32,615 nucleotides of DNA from SCTG01 sp964384595 (GCA_964384595.1 CAYLLY010000018.1:1-32615), one strand, 5' to 3'. Positions 17,042-25,021 are shown, numbered from the stretch's first letter. Numbers and translations are program-made. The notes: a model not told the origin generated them from the letters alone.

Positions 17042-17055
17042 GGCATTTTGCTTGC
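17042..17055 (+). promoter_or_regulatory. Sigma-54 promoter of the binding-protein/sensor operon
   Basis: TGGCATTTTGCTTGCTA has GG (17042-17043) and GC (17054-17055) 10 nt apart. The predicted transcript starts near 17067, so a gene start at 17048 is excluded. Confidence 0.8.
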
Positions 17056-17119
17056 TACACTTGGCCGTAAGGAGTGCCGGAGGAAGACGGCACAAGGCGA
17101 CCAGAATTATGAGGCCTTC

Positions 17120-18091
17120 TTGAGGCGCACGCACTCTCCCGGCACCTTGACGCCAAGGTCGATCACGAAGGTCTTGTCCTGCGTCGGTTGGGCCTGGGTC
17201 TTTCTCTGCCTTCAGACGCTGGCCGCTCCCGAGCGGTCCCTTGCGGCCGAGGTCGCGATCCTCAAGTCCGCCGATCTCCCCGCATACAACCAGGCCGTCG
17301 TCGGAATCAAAGCCGCGCTGCCGCCCGCCACGACCTTTACCGAATACGACATGAAGGGCGATATCGCGAGGGGCCAGAATCACACGCGGAAGATCCAGGC
17401 ATCAGACGCCTCGCTCCTGCTCGCCGTTGGAGTCAAAGCAGCGCTGGTCGCCAAGCAGGAAATCGTCGGGATCCCGGTCGTCTTCTGTATGGTGCTTGAT
17501 TCGGCCAAGCATGATCTCAAGGCCCCGAACGTGACCGGGATCAGGCTGGAAATCCCGATCAGCCGCCAGTTCGGCGCCCTCCGTGCCGTGCTCCCCTCCG
17601 TCAAACGCCTCGGCGTCCTGTACGATCCCGACAAAACGGGGGAGCTGGTGGAAGAAGGCCGTCTTCAAGCCCGGGCCATGGGCGTGGAAGTCGTGGCGCG
17701 GCGGGTCAGCTCGGAGAAAGACGTGCCGTCGGCCCTGGGGGCCCTCATCCCGGATATCGACGCCTTGTGGCTGGTCCCGGACGGCACCGTGGTGACCGGA
17801 GACTCGCTTAAATTCCTGATGAGCACGGCGTTGAACGCCAACGTGCCGGTCCTCGGCTTCTCGTCCGAACTCGTGCGCAACGGCGCGCTTGTCGGCTTGT
17901 CGGTGCACTATGAAGACGTGGGGCGGCAGGCCGGCATGCTTGCCAGAAAGATTCTCCTTGAGCGATACCAGCCGAACTCGACGACATTTCCGCCCGATCG
18001 ATTCCGCCTGGCGGTAAACCTCAAGACCGCCAAGTTTCTCGGCATTGTGATCCCGCCGGCGGTGGTGAGCAGCGCGGATGAGCTCTATTAA
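17120..18091 (+). CDS. ABC-type periplasmic substrate-binding protein (ABC_sub_bind family)
   Basis: About 323 aa from the proposed TTG at 17120, the best in-frame start downstream of the predicted transcript start (GAGG 6 nt before). It opens with a signal peptide (Arg-rich, core VLSCVGWAWVFLCL, cut near SLAA). The rest is a two-lobed binding fold of the ABC_sub_bind family: AIVG-type first lobe, PVVFCMVLD, then KRLGVLYDPDKTGELVEEG and LWLVPDGTVVTG, ending DRFRLAVNLKTAKFLGI. No permease or ATPase gene is nearby. Instead it sits 15 nt before a hybrid sensor kinase, so it probably presents a ligand to that sensor, not to a transporter (inference). Confidence 0.85.
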   Translation: MRRTHSPGTLTPRSITKVLSCVGWAWVFLCLQTLAAPERSLAAEVAILKSADLPAYNQAVVGIKAALPPATTFTEYDMKGDIARGQNHTRKIQASDASLLLAVGVKAALVAKQEIVGIPVVFCMVLDSAKHDLKAPNVTGIRLEIPISRQFGALRAVLPSVKRLGVLYDPDKTGELVEEGRLQARAMGVEVVARRVSSEKDVPSALGALIPDIDALWLVPDGTVVTGDSLKFLMSTALNANVPVLGFSSELVRNGALVGLSVHYEDVGRQAGMLARKILLERYQPNSTTFPPDRFRLAVNLKTAKFLGIVIPPAVVSSADELY

Positions 18092-18106
18092 GGGAGCGGG
18101 ACCACG

Positions 18107-20695
18107 ATGAGCATCGTCAACACCCCGGCCGGCAGTCCTTCCGAGCCCCGCTTCCTGAGCATCCGGACCAAGCTCGTCGGGTTCGTCAGCCTCATCATCA
18201 TCGCGATTTGCTCGACGTTGAGCATGTACTTCATCACCCAGCGGGCCGGCGCCAATGAGAGTTTCCTGCTCGAGACAGGGACGATTCTGGCGAAGAACCT
18301 CGCGCACAACGATCAGTTCCGATACGCCGTGTTCATCGAGAATCCCGAGATGCTGCGGCCGTTCATCGACAGCGTGCTGGAAGTCGACGAGGTGGTCTAC
18401 GTCGTGGTCACCGGTCCCGCGGGCAAAGTGCTGGCCGAGAAGCGGAAGGGGAGAGTCTACCCGGACCCGGCCTTTGCCCGTGCGGCGGCGGGAGCCGTGT
18501 CTGAGAGTCCCCTGATCACGCCGTTCGTCGTGGCGGGCGAGCGGTCCCGGGAGACGCGCATCACTCGAGGCAAGGGCGGGGCGGTGTTTTTGCCGGCCGC
18601 CGAAGAGGGGCATTACGATTTCTCGGTGCCGATCATCCGCCGGAGTCTCTCCGATCGGTCCGTTCCGCCGTTCACGTTTGAGGCTCCGGTTCCGCGGGCG
18701 CTCCCGAAAGTGTACGGCGTGGTGCAAGTCGGGATGACCAAGGCGAAGATGCAGGCGGTCTTGAATGCGCTGGCCGGGAAGGCGGCTCTGTTCACGGCGC
18801 TGATCATTCTCTGCGGGATCGCGCTGACCGTTCTTCTGGCCCGCCGCATCGTCACGCCGCTGAAGAGCCTGGCCGAGGTCGCCGACCGGATCGCGCAAGG
18901 GGACCTGACGGCCTCGGTGGCGCCGTCGACTCATGACGAAGTCGGCCAATTGACCACCGTCTTCAATCGCATGACCGGCTCGTTGCAAGAGCGGGACCTC
19001 GCGATCTCCACCCATATTCAGACCATCACCACGCAGGTCAAGGAGTTGAACTCCTTGAACCGGATCAGCGCGACGATCACCTCCACCCTGGAGCTCGAGA
19101 AGCTCTTGGCGACGGTGCTGGACCAGTTGATCGAAAGCGTGGGGTTCTCCAAGGCGCGCCTGGTCCTGTACGACAGCGACCGTCGTGTCGCGTACGGCTC
19201 GCGCATGGCCGGCGTCCCTTACGAGGTGGAGCGGGAATGGCGTGACGTTGAGGTTCCGGTGCGGGAGGACGGCGGTCTCCTGGCCGAGCTGCTGCTGCAT
19301 GGACAGCCGGTGCTGATCGAGGACGTCGATACGGTGGCGCACCGCCTGGCCCCGTTCAATCTCGATCCCGCGCGGCGGTTGGGCATCTCGTCGTACGTCT
19401 GCGCCCCGCTCAAGAGCAAGGAGCGCGTTCTCGGGTACGTCGCCGCGGCCCGTGGCGCGCAGCGGTGCACGCAGGACGACCTGGACCTGCTCGTCACGAT
19501 CGCCAGCCAGGTGGCGATCGCGATCGACAACGCGTCCGTCTACCGCCAGGTTGAAGAGCTCAACATCGGACTGGAAGCCAAGGTGCGCGAGCGCACGGCC
19601 GCGCTGGAGCGGTTCCTGGCCCGCGTGTCCCATGATCTTCGGACGCCGCTCACGAGCATGACCGGGTTTGCCGAGAATATGCTGGCCGGGATGACCGGGC
19701 CGCTGACCGAAAAGCAGCGGCTGTATCTGGCGCGGATCATCGCAAACGGCTGCCGTCTGGGACGGCTGGTGGACGATCTGCTGGACCTTCTCCTGGATCC
19801 GGACCAGGTCGAGCTCTCGTTCCGGGAGGTGAACTTGCCGTCCCTGGCCGTGGACGTGGTGGAGCAGCTGCGTCCCCTTACGATCACCAAGCAGCAGCGG
19901 CTGGAGGTGCAATGCACAGAGAAGAACCTGGTGGTCTGGGCGGATGCGGACAAGCTGCACCGGGTCATGACCAACCTCGTGGATAATGCGATCAAGTACA
20001 CGGGCTCCGGAAGGGCCGTGCTGGTCAAGGTGGAGACCGAGGGGCCGCTTTTTGCCAAGGTCACGGTGCGCGATACCGGAGAAGGAATCTCCGCCGAGGC
20101 CCTCCCGAAGATTTTCGATTCGTCCTTCCGTGTCAGTCGGCCGGAGGGGAAGCAGGTGATCAGCCACCGCCTGGGCCTTTCGATCGTCAAGGACTTGGTG
20201 AAGCGGCATGGGGGCAGGGTCACGGTCCACAGCGAAGTGGGCAGGGGATCGGAATTTACCTTCACCATCCCGATCCGTCGTGCCCTGGAAAGAAAGCAGA
20301 CGGCATTCGTTCCCGGAACAAAGCGGCTGCTTGTCGCCGACGACGATCCCGATATCCGGCAACTCCTGTCGGACAGGCTGACGTCGGACGGCTATGTCGT
20401 TCAGACCGCGAGCGATGGCTGTGAAGCGCTCGCCGCGCTCCGCTCGGAGAAATTTGACGGCCTGATCCTGGATATCGGCATGCCGACCGTGAACGGGATC
20501 GAAGTGCTGCACACAATCAGGGAGGAACAGCCGGCATTGCCGGTGATCATGATCACGGCCGCGGAAGCCCGTACCCGTGCGCTCGGCGCCATACAGGCCG
20601 GGGCGCAGGCATACCTGCTTAAACCTTTCGATGCGGCGCAGCTCAAGGAGATCGTCGAGCGATGGGTGGGGCCGGGCATGTCAGAGCATACATGA
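18107..20695 (+). CDS. Membrane hybrid histidine kinase with GAF and receiver domains
   Basis: 862 aa. Order: transmembrane segment (about 25-46), periplasmic sensor domain (about 47-220), second transmembrane segment (about 223-245), HAMP (about 245-300), GAF (about 320-475), HisKA with VSHDLRTPLTS (His509), HATPase (NLVDNAIKY; DTGEGIS; a G2-type LGLSIVKDLVKRHGG), and a C-terminal receiver with DDDPD and phosphorylation site Asp789 (LILDIGMP). The phosphoacceptor receiver at the end suggests a phosphorelay or self-regulation. It is translated from ATG 18107 just behind the binding-protein gene; together they look like a ligand-sensing unit. The receiver closely resembles the stand-alone one at 25090-25473 (both DDDPDIRQ and KPFD-AQLK), suggesting domain duplication. 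Confidence 0.93.
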   Translation: MSIVNTPAGSPSEPRFLSIRTKLVGFVSLIIIAICSTLSMYFITQRAGANESFLLETGTILAKNLAHNDQFRYAVFIENPEMLRPFIDSVLEVDEVVYVVVTGPAGKVLAEKRKGRVYPDPAFARAAAGAVSESPLITPFVVAGERSRETRITRGKGGAVFLPAAEEGHYDFSVPIIRRSLSDRSVPPFTFEAPVPRALPKVYGVVQVGMTKAKMQAVLNALAGKAALFTALIILCGIALTVLLARRIVTPLKSLAEVADRIAQGDLTASVAPSTHDEVGQLTTVFNRMTGSLQERDLAISTHIQTITTQVKELNSLNRISATITSTLELEKLLATVLDQLIESVGFSKARLVLYDSDRRVAYGSRMAGVPYEVEREWRDVEVPVREDGGLLAELLLHGQPVLIEDVDTVAHRLAPFNLDPARRLGISSYVCAPLKSKERVLGYVAAARGAQRCTQDDLDLLVTIASQVAIAIDNASVYRQVEELNIGLEAKVRERTAALERFLARVSHDLRTPLTSMTGFAENMLAGMTGPLTEKQRLYLARIIANGCRLGRLVDDLLDLLLDPDQVELSFREVNLPSLAVDVVEQLRPLTITKQQRLEVQCTEKNLVVWADADKLHRVMTNLVDNAIKYTGSGRAVLVKVETEGPLFAKVTVRDTGEGISAEALPKIFDSSFRVSRPEGKQVISHRLGLSIVKDLVKRHGGRVTVHSEVGRGSEFTFTIPIRRALERKQTAFVPGTKRLLVADDDPDIRQLLSDRLTSDGYVVQTASDGCEALAALRSEKFDGLILDIGMPTVNGIEVLHTIREEQPALPVIMITAAEARTRALGAIQAGAQAYLLKPFDAAQLKEIVERWVGPGMSEHT

Positions 20696-20723
20696 GGCGG
20701 TCGGTGTCCCTCGCTCGTCCCTT

Positions 20724-20761
20724 GTATTGTTTCCGATAAATGCGTGTATCCTCTTTGATAC
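20724..20761. promoter_or_regulatory. Tandem operator/enhancer pair F
   Basis: GTATTGTTTCCGATAA (20724-20739, imperfect) and GTATCCTCTTTGATAC (20746-20761, perfect arms), starts 22 bp apart, 120 bp upstream of the sigma-54 promoter at 20881. Confidence 0.75.
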
Positions 20762-20880
20762 CACCCCCGATTACGACCGCGTTTGCCTTCTGCCGGTAGA
20801 ATCCTTCCTCTGGTTTTTCCCTTGATGATTCAATGGGTTTCGTAGGTCGTCTGTCCGTTCAGCCTCTCCACAGCTCCCGT

Positions 20881-20894
20881 GGCATGGCCGTTGC
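20881..20894 (+). promoter_or_regulatory. Sigma-54 promoter of the soluble kinase/receiver operon
   Basis: TGGCATGGCCGTTGCGT has GG (20881-20882) and GC (20893-20894) 10 nt apart. The predicted transcript starts near 20906, ahead of the TGGAGGT ribosome site at 20919-20925. Confidence 0.8.
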
Positions 20895-20931
20895 GTTACC
20901 GCTGTAGAAGCTGGGAAATGGAGGTTTGGCA

Positions 20932-21801
20932 ATGAACGCGCAATGGAAGAAGCCGAACAATGGAGGGAACGGACGCTGCGCCGGGCGTGACGGGACGGAA
21001 GCGGCGTTGCGCGAAAGCGAAGAACGGTGTCGCCAGCTCCAGGACAGGCTCATTCAAGCCGAGAAGCTGGCCGGCCTCGGCACGCTGGTCTCCGGCATGG
21101 CGCATGAGATCAACAACCCCATTCAAGGGATCCTGGGAATGGCCGAGCTCGTTCTGGACGAGACGGATCCCGCCAACATCCGGGAGTACACCCGGGACAT
21201 CATTGCGTACTCCAAGCACATCGCCGCGGTCGTCCGCGACTTCGCCTGCTACGCGCGCTCCAACTCGCAAGAGGACGAAGCCGACGTGGAACTCTGCGAG
21301 CGGCTGGCCGAGGCGGTCAAGATGGTCCGCCGGTGCCCCCAGTTCGGGCAGGTGGAGGTGGTCACCCGGTTCCAGCCGATTCCGCGCCTGCGGGCGCGCC
21401 GCGTGGAAATCGACCAGGTGTTCGTGAATCTCGTGGCCAACGCCGTGCAGGCGATGGAGGGCAAGGGGCGTCTCGAGCTGGAGACGCGGATGAACGAAGG
21501 GACGATGATCGTCCGGATTTCCGACACCGGCTGCGGCATCCCGAAGGCGTTGCTCCACAAAATCTTCGATCCCTTCTTCACGACGAAGAACCCGGACAAG
21601 GGAACGGGGTTAGGGCTCAGCATCGTCCACCAACTCGTGAAGAAGTACGGGGGCACGATCGGCATTGAGAGCGAGGAAGGCCAAGGGTCGACGGTTATCG
21701 TTCAGTTCCCGGCGGACAACTGCAGAGAGGAGGCTCACGATGGAATGGCGGGACCCTGTTACGGCAAACGGGAAACCGGGGCGAGTGCTGGTGATCGATG
21801 A
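20932..21801 (+). CDS. Soluble histidine kinase
   Basis: 289 aa from ATG 20932 (TGGAGGT 6 nt before). No membrane segment. A short coiled-coil-like N-terminus (about 20-45) leads into a HisKA domain with the H-box GMAHEINNPIQGILGM (His58) and an HATPase domain (NLVANAVQAMEGKG; DTGCGIP; FFTTKNPDKGTGLGLS), the NtrB-like class that often pairs with NtrC-type activators. It has no sensor domain of its own, so input presumably comes through partner proteins. The last 62 nt overlap the next gene. It is a good candidate cognate kinase for one or both sigma-54 activators in this window (inference from class and location). Confidence 0.92.
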   Translation: MNAQWKKPNNGGNGRCAGRDGTEAALRESEERCRQLQDRLIQAEKLAGLGTLVSGMAHEINNPIQGILGMAELVLDETDPANIREYTRDIIAYSKHIAAVVRDFACYARSNSQEDEADVELCERLAEAVKMVRRCPQFGQVEVVTRFQPIPRLRARRVEIDQVFVNLVANAVQAMEGKGRLELETRMNEGTMIVRISDTGCGIPKALLHKIFDPFFTTKNPDKGTGLGLSIVHQLVKKYGGTIGIESEEGQGSTVIVQFPADNCREEAHDGMAGPCYGKRETGASAGDR

Positions 21802-22195
21802 TGTTGCGGGCGTGCGGAAAGCCATCCGGGCGACCTTGGACAATGCCGGGTACGAAGTGCTGGAGGCGGAGGATGGAGAGCAGGCGATCGGAATGTTGCA
21901 GGCGATGGGGGACCCCATGCCGGTCGACGTCATTCTTAGCGACCTCCGGATGCCTCCGATGAAAATGGATGGCGCCAAGGTGATCGCCTATTTCCGCAGC
22001 CGGTATCCGGCCGTCCCCGTCGTGGCGCTGACCGCGTATCCGGATGTCGAGCTGGCGGTGTCCCTGATGCGGCAGGGCGTGCTGGACTTTCTCGTGAAGC
22101 CGGTCCCGCAGAATGAGCTCCTCTCGGTGGTCGAACGGGCTGTGGAGCAGGATGCGAGGCGTAAGTATCAGACGTTGCGGAACATATTTATCTAA
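21740..22195 (+). CDS. Single-domain response regulator
   Basis: 151 aa, a receiver domain only. Phosphorylation site Asp68 (ILSDLRMP), acid pair in VIDDVAG, Lys in LVKPV. It starts at ATG 21740 behind GAGAGGAGG and overlaps the end of the kinase gene by 62 nt in another frame, so translation is coupled. With no output domain it probably acts as a phosphorelay intermediate or protein-protein switch. It is similar in layout to the next gene (both IAYFR--PAVPVV/PSVPVI and LVKPV), so the two look like a tandem duplication. Confidence 0.9.
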   Translation: MEWRDPVTANGKPGRVLVIDDVAGVRKAIRATLDNAGYEVLEAEDGEQAIGMLQAMGDPMPVDVILSDLRMPPMKMDGAKVIAYFRSRYPAVPVVALTAYPDVELAVSLMRQGVLDFLVKPVPQNELLSVVERAVEQDARRKYQTLRNIFI

Positions 22196-22209
22196 CCAAG
22201 GAGGACGCC

Positions 22210-22617
22210 ATGAGTATGGGGAGAGTACTGGTCGTTGATGACGAAGCCGATGTGAGGAAATCGATCCGCTTGATTCTCACCAAGGCCGGCTACGACGTGG
22301 TCGAGGCCGAGGACGGGGAGAAGGGGATCGCCGCCATCAAGGCCGACGGCAACGCCTTGCTGGTGGACACCATCGTCTGCGATCTGTACATGCCGAAGGT
22401 CAACGGGATGGAGGCCATCGCGTATTTCCGCGAGCAGTTCCCGTCCGTTCCCGTCATCGTGCTGACCGGGAAGCCGGACATCCCGAACACCGCCGCGCTG
22501 TTCAAGCAGGGGATCGCGGAGTACCTGGTCAAGCCGGTCGAAGCGGAGCAGCTCACGGCCGCGGTGCACAAAGCGGCGGCGGCGCACGTGCTGTTCAAGG
22601 ACCAGTTCGCCACGTGA
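22210..22617 (+). CDS. Single-domain response regulator
   Basis: 135 aa, receiver domain only, with VVDDEAD, phosphorylation site Asp58 (IVCDLYMP), the conserved Thr in VLTGKPD and Lys in LVKPVEA. The start is ATG 22210 with GGAGG at good spacing, 14 nt after the previous receiver. Related to its neighbour upstream; both lack output domains. It probably relays phosphate between the kinases flanking it. Confidence 0.92.
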   Translation: MSMGRVLVVDDEADVRKSIRLILTKAGYDVVEAEDGEKGIAAIKADGNALLVDTIVCDLYMPKVNGMEAIAYFREQFPSVPVIVLTGKPDIPNTAALFKQGIAEYLVKPVEAEQLTAAVHKAAAAHVLFKDQFAT

Positions 22618-22640
22618 GAGTCGAGGGAGGACGCCCGACC

Positions 22641-23975
22641 ATGCTGACCACACGGACATCGGTTCATCACGCGCTGCCTTTTCCGAATCGCCGCCGGGAG
22701 TGGCGCCGGCACGAGGACCTCAAGCTCCTCAAGCGCGAACGGGAGCTGGAGGCCGCGCGGCGCATCTGTCAGGCCCTTTTCCAGCACATCAATGTGGATG
22801 AGCTGGTCGAGCGGGCGCTCCGGACGGCGCTGGACGTGGTCGGCGCGGAGGCGGGCTCCGTTCTCCTGGCCGACGCGGAGTCCCGGCAACTGGTCTTTCG
22901 CTATGTGATCGGCGGCAAGGCGGAGCTCCTACATGGTGCTGCGATTCCCTGGGACAAGGGGATCGCGGGCGCCGTGTTCCACTCCGGAGAGGCGGCGGTC
23001 ATCGGTGATGTGTCCCAGGACGGACGGCATTTCTCGGACATGGATGCCCATACCGGCTATAAAACCCACGACATGATCGTGCTGCCGCTGAAGCGCTGGG
23101 AAGGCGAGCCGATCGGCGTGCTCGAAGTGCTCAACAAGCGGGAGGGGCGGCTCGACCAGGACGATGTCGCCATCTTGACCATCATCTCGGCCCTGTCGGC
23201 CGAGACGATCGAGCAGGCACGGCTGTTCGAGGAGGCCAAGCTGGCCGAGGTGGTCCGCATCCTGGGCGACATCGGGCACGACGTGAAAAACCTGCTCCAG
23301 CCGGTCGTCACGGCCACGGGGCTCCTCCAGGGCGAGATGGATGAACTCTTCGACGGCCTGCCCACGATGGAACAGACCAAGACGGCGGCGAGCCACGAAA
23401 TGTGCAACGAGATGATCGGCATGCTGCGGGACACCACCAAGCGCATCCAGGATCGGATGAAGGAAATCGCCGACTGCGTGAAGGGCCTGAGCGTGCCGCC
23501 GCTATTCGCGTCCTGCCGGGTGACGGATGCCGTGGGGCACGTCACGAAGACGCTGGGGAAATATGCGGAGGAGAAGGGAATCGCGCTGCGGACCGAAGGC
23601 CTTGACGATCTGCCGGTGATCCTGGCGGACGAGAACCGCCTCTTCAACGCGTTCTACAATCTGGTGAACAACGCGATTCCGGAGGTGCCGACGGGCGGCT
23701 CCATCACCATTCGCGGCAGCGCCAAGCCGGACGCAAGGGTCGTTCTGCTGGAGGTCGCCGACACCGGCCGGGGCATGTCGCCGGAGGTCCGCGCGCGCCT
23801 CTTCACGGCCCGCGCCATCAGCCGGAAGGCCGGCGGGACCGGCCTGGGAACTAAAATCGTGAAAGACGTCGTCGTCGCCCATGGCGGCGAGATCACCGTG
23901 GACAGCGAAGAAGGGAAAGGGACCACATTCCACATTTTGCTTCCGTTCCGCCCGCCCGGCTGCTACGCTCGTTAG
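22641..23975 (+). CDS. GAF-domain histidine kinase
   Basis: 444 aa from ATG 22641 (GGGAGGA upstream; a GTG at 22614 overlapping the previous stop is possible). Soluble: basic N-terminus, coiled coil (about 20-45), GAF domain (about 45-195; GAEAGSVLLADAESRQL, WDKGIAGAVFHSGEA), then an atypical H-box GDIGHDVKNLLQPVV (His213) with a long insertion before the HATPase domain (YNLVNNAIPEVPTGG; DTGRGMS; GGTGLGTKIVKDVVVAHGG). The H-box has Asp-Val-Lys-Asn where most kinases have Glu/Asp-Leu-Arg/Asn, so the kinase subfamily is uncommon. It probably phosphorylates the receivers just upstream. Confidence 0.9.
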   Translation: MLTTRTSVHHALPFPNRRREWRRHEDLKLLKRERELEAARRICQALFQHINVDELVERALRTALDVVGAEAGSVLLADAESRQLVFRYVIGGKAELLHGAAIPWDKGIAGAVFHSGEAAVIGDVSQDGRHFSDMDAHTGYKTHDMIVLPLKRWEGEPIGVLEVLNKREGRLDQDDVAILTIISALSAETIEQARLFEEAKLAEVVRILGDIGHDVKNLLQPVVTATGLLQGEMDELFDGLPTMEQTKTAASHEMCNEMIGMLRDTTKRIQDRMKEIADCVKGLSVPPLFASCRVTDAVGHVTKTLGKYAEEKGIALRTEGLDDLPVILADENRLFNAFYNLVNNAIPEVPTGGSITIRGSAKPDARVVLLEVADTGRGMSPEVRARLFTARAISRKAGGTGLGTKIVKDVVVAHGGEITVDSEEGKGTTFHILLPFRPPGCYAR

Positions 23976-23978
23976 CGT

Positions 23979-24677
23979 ATGGCTGAGCCCATCCGCTTCG
24001 CGTACACCTTTCAGTTCCCGAACGGGGCGGAGCAGCGCTTCGAGATCCTGCTGGACGCCGACACGCTGGCATTACTGGCGCCTCCGGATGCGCCGAAGCC
24101 CGCCTGGACCAAGCTGAAATATCACCAGTGCGAAAATTGCCCGCTCGGCGACGACGTGGAGCACTGCCCGGTGGCGGTGAACCTGGCGTCGTTGGTCGAG
24201 AGGTTTAAAGATTCCGTCTCGTTCGAGAGCACCACCGTGAAGGTCCAGACGGCCGAGCGGACCTATGAAAAGGACACGGCGCTGCAAAAAGGGCTCAGCT
24301 CGATCATCGGGATCTACATGGTGACGAGCAACTGCCCGGTGATGGATGCGCTGCGCCCCAACGTCCGGTTCCACCTGCCGTTCGCCTCGATGGACGAGAC
24401 GATTTACCGGGCCGTGGCGATGTACCTGGTGGCCCAGTATTTCCGGATGCGGAAAGGCAAGGAGCCGGATTGGGAGCTTACGCGGCTGGCCGAAACCTAT
24501 CAGGCCGTCGCCAAGGTCAACCAGGGCATGTCGGACAGGATTAGGCACGCGACGGCTGAAGACGCCAACGTGAATGCGGTGATCATCCTGTCCACCCAGG
24601 GCGGCATGGTGCCGACATACGTGGAAGACAGCCTCGCCGAGATGGAGCATCTGTTCCGCGGCTATATCGACCGCTGA
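23979..24677 (+). CDS. Conserved protein with a CxxC...C motif, function unknown
   Basis: 232 aa, starting 3 nt after the GAF kinase and so in its operon. No signal or membrane segment. The N-terminal part reads like a small beta domain (FAYTFQFPNGAEQRFEILLD), followed by a cysteine cluster HQCENCPLGDDVEHCPVA (Cys about 49, 52, 61), a likely metal site. The rest is mainly helical with another Cys (TSNCPVMD). I have seen this type of protein next to signalling genes but cannot name its family with certainty. It may be a metal-dependent or redox-sensing accessory to the kinases (inference). Confidence 0.75.
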   Translation: MAEPIRFAYTFQFPNGAEQRFEILLDADTLALLAPPDAPKPAWTKLKYHQCENCPLGDDVEHCPVAVNLASLVERFKDSVSFESTTVKVQTAERTYEKDTALQKGLSSIIGIYMVTSNCPVMDALRPNVRFHLPFASMDETIYRAVAMYLVAQYFRMRKGKEPDWELTRLAETYQAVAKVNQGMSDRIRHATAEDANVNAVIILSTQGGMVPTYVEDSLAEMEHLFRGYIDR

Positions 24678-24685
24678 CGTCCCAC

Positions 24686-24701
24686 GTATCGTAAAAGATA
24701 C
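24686..24701. promoter_or_regulatory. Single operator site upstream of pair G
   Basis: GTATCGTAAAAGATAC is a perfect GTATC-N6-GATAC palindrome, about 110 bp upstream of pair G in the same AT-rich gap. A TTGACA hexamer (24721-24726) follows it, as after pair B. The gap 24678-25089 holds these sites, a hairpin and a sigma-54 promoter, with no convincing gene. Confidence 0.65.
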
Positions 24702-24794
24702 TGACAATTCAGGAAATTTCTTGACAGTTTTCGATTCAGTTGCAACACTGCTGGTAGAACCGTCACTTTTTTAGCCTTCTTGTAGACATTTTGT

Positions 24795-24830
24795 GAATCT
24801 AAAAAGATACAAAAGTATCTTAAAAGATAC
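24795..24830. promoter_or_regulatory. Tandem operator/enhancer pair G
   Basis: GAATCTAAAAAGATAC (24795-24810) and GTATCTTAAAAGATAC (24815-24830, perfect). Starts are 20 bp apart, not the 22 bp of the other six pairs. The N6 cores are A-rich where most other copies have mixed or GC-rich cores. It lies 178 bp upstream of the sigma-54 promoter at 25008. Confidence 0.7.
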
Positions 24831-24943
24831 TTTCAGATTTTTGAGCTGTACGGCTTTTACCGCATCGAAGTCAGACCAACTCCGAAGGAGAAGCTGCAGG
24901 TTCGAGACGCCTTCGCGGGCATGATCAAGGGCTTGCAGAGTGC

Positions 24944-24996
24944 AGGCGCAATGAAATCGTCTCCTGACGTTGCACGGGAGACGGCGGGTTGCGCCT
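24944..24996. promoter_or_regulatory. Hairpin/dyad 11 nt before the -24 element (copy 2)
   Basis: The outer stem is AGGCGCAA (24944-24951)/TTGCGCCT (24989-24996) and the inner stem is CGTCTCC (24958-24964)/GGAGACG (24977-24983). It has the same position and shape as the hairpin at 1885-1939. Base pairs differ in a compensatory way (C-G in copy 1 is A-T here at the end of the outer arm; the inner stems differ in sequence but both pair). A T-rich stretch (CTCTTTCATT) follows. Confidence 0.6.
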
Positions 24997-25007
24997 CTTT
25001 CATTCCC

Positions 25008-25021
25008 GGCACTCGCATTGC
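25008..25021 (+). promoter_or_regulatory. Sigma-54 promoter of the receiver/second activator operon
   Basis: CCGGCACTCGCATTGCTT has GG (25008-25009) and GC (25020-25021) 10 nt apart, very like the promoter at 1951. The predicted transcript starts near 25033. Confidence 0.8.

Noticed and set aside
17048..17119. N-terminal extension of the binding protein
   Set aside because: The start lies inside the sigma-54 promoter at 17042-17055.
17402..20512. Very long minus-strand ORF opposite the sensor kinase genes
   Set aside because: Arg/His/Asp-rich translation typical of the antisense frame of GC-rich genes; the plus strand encodes clear domains throughout.
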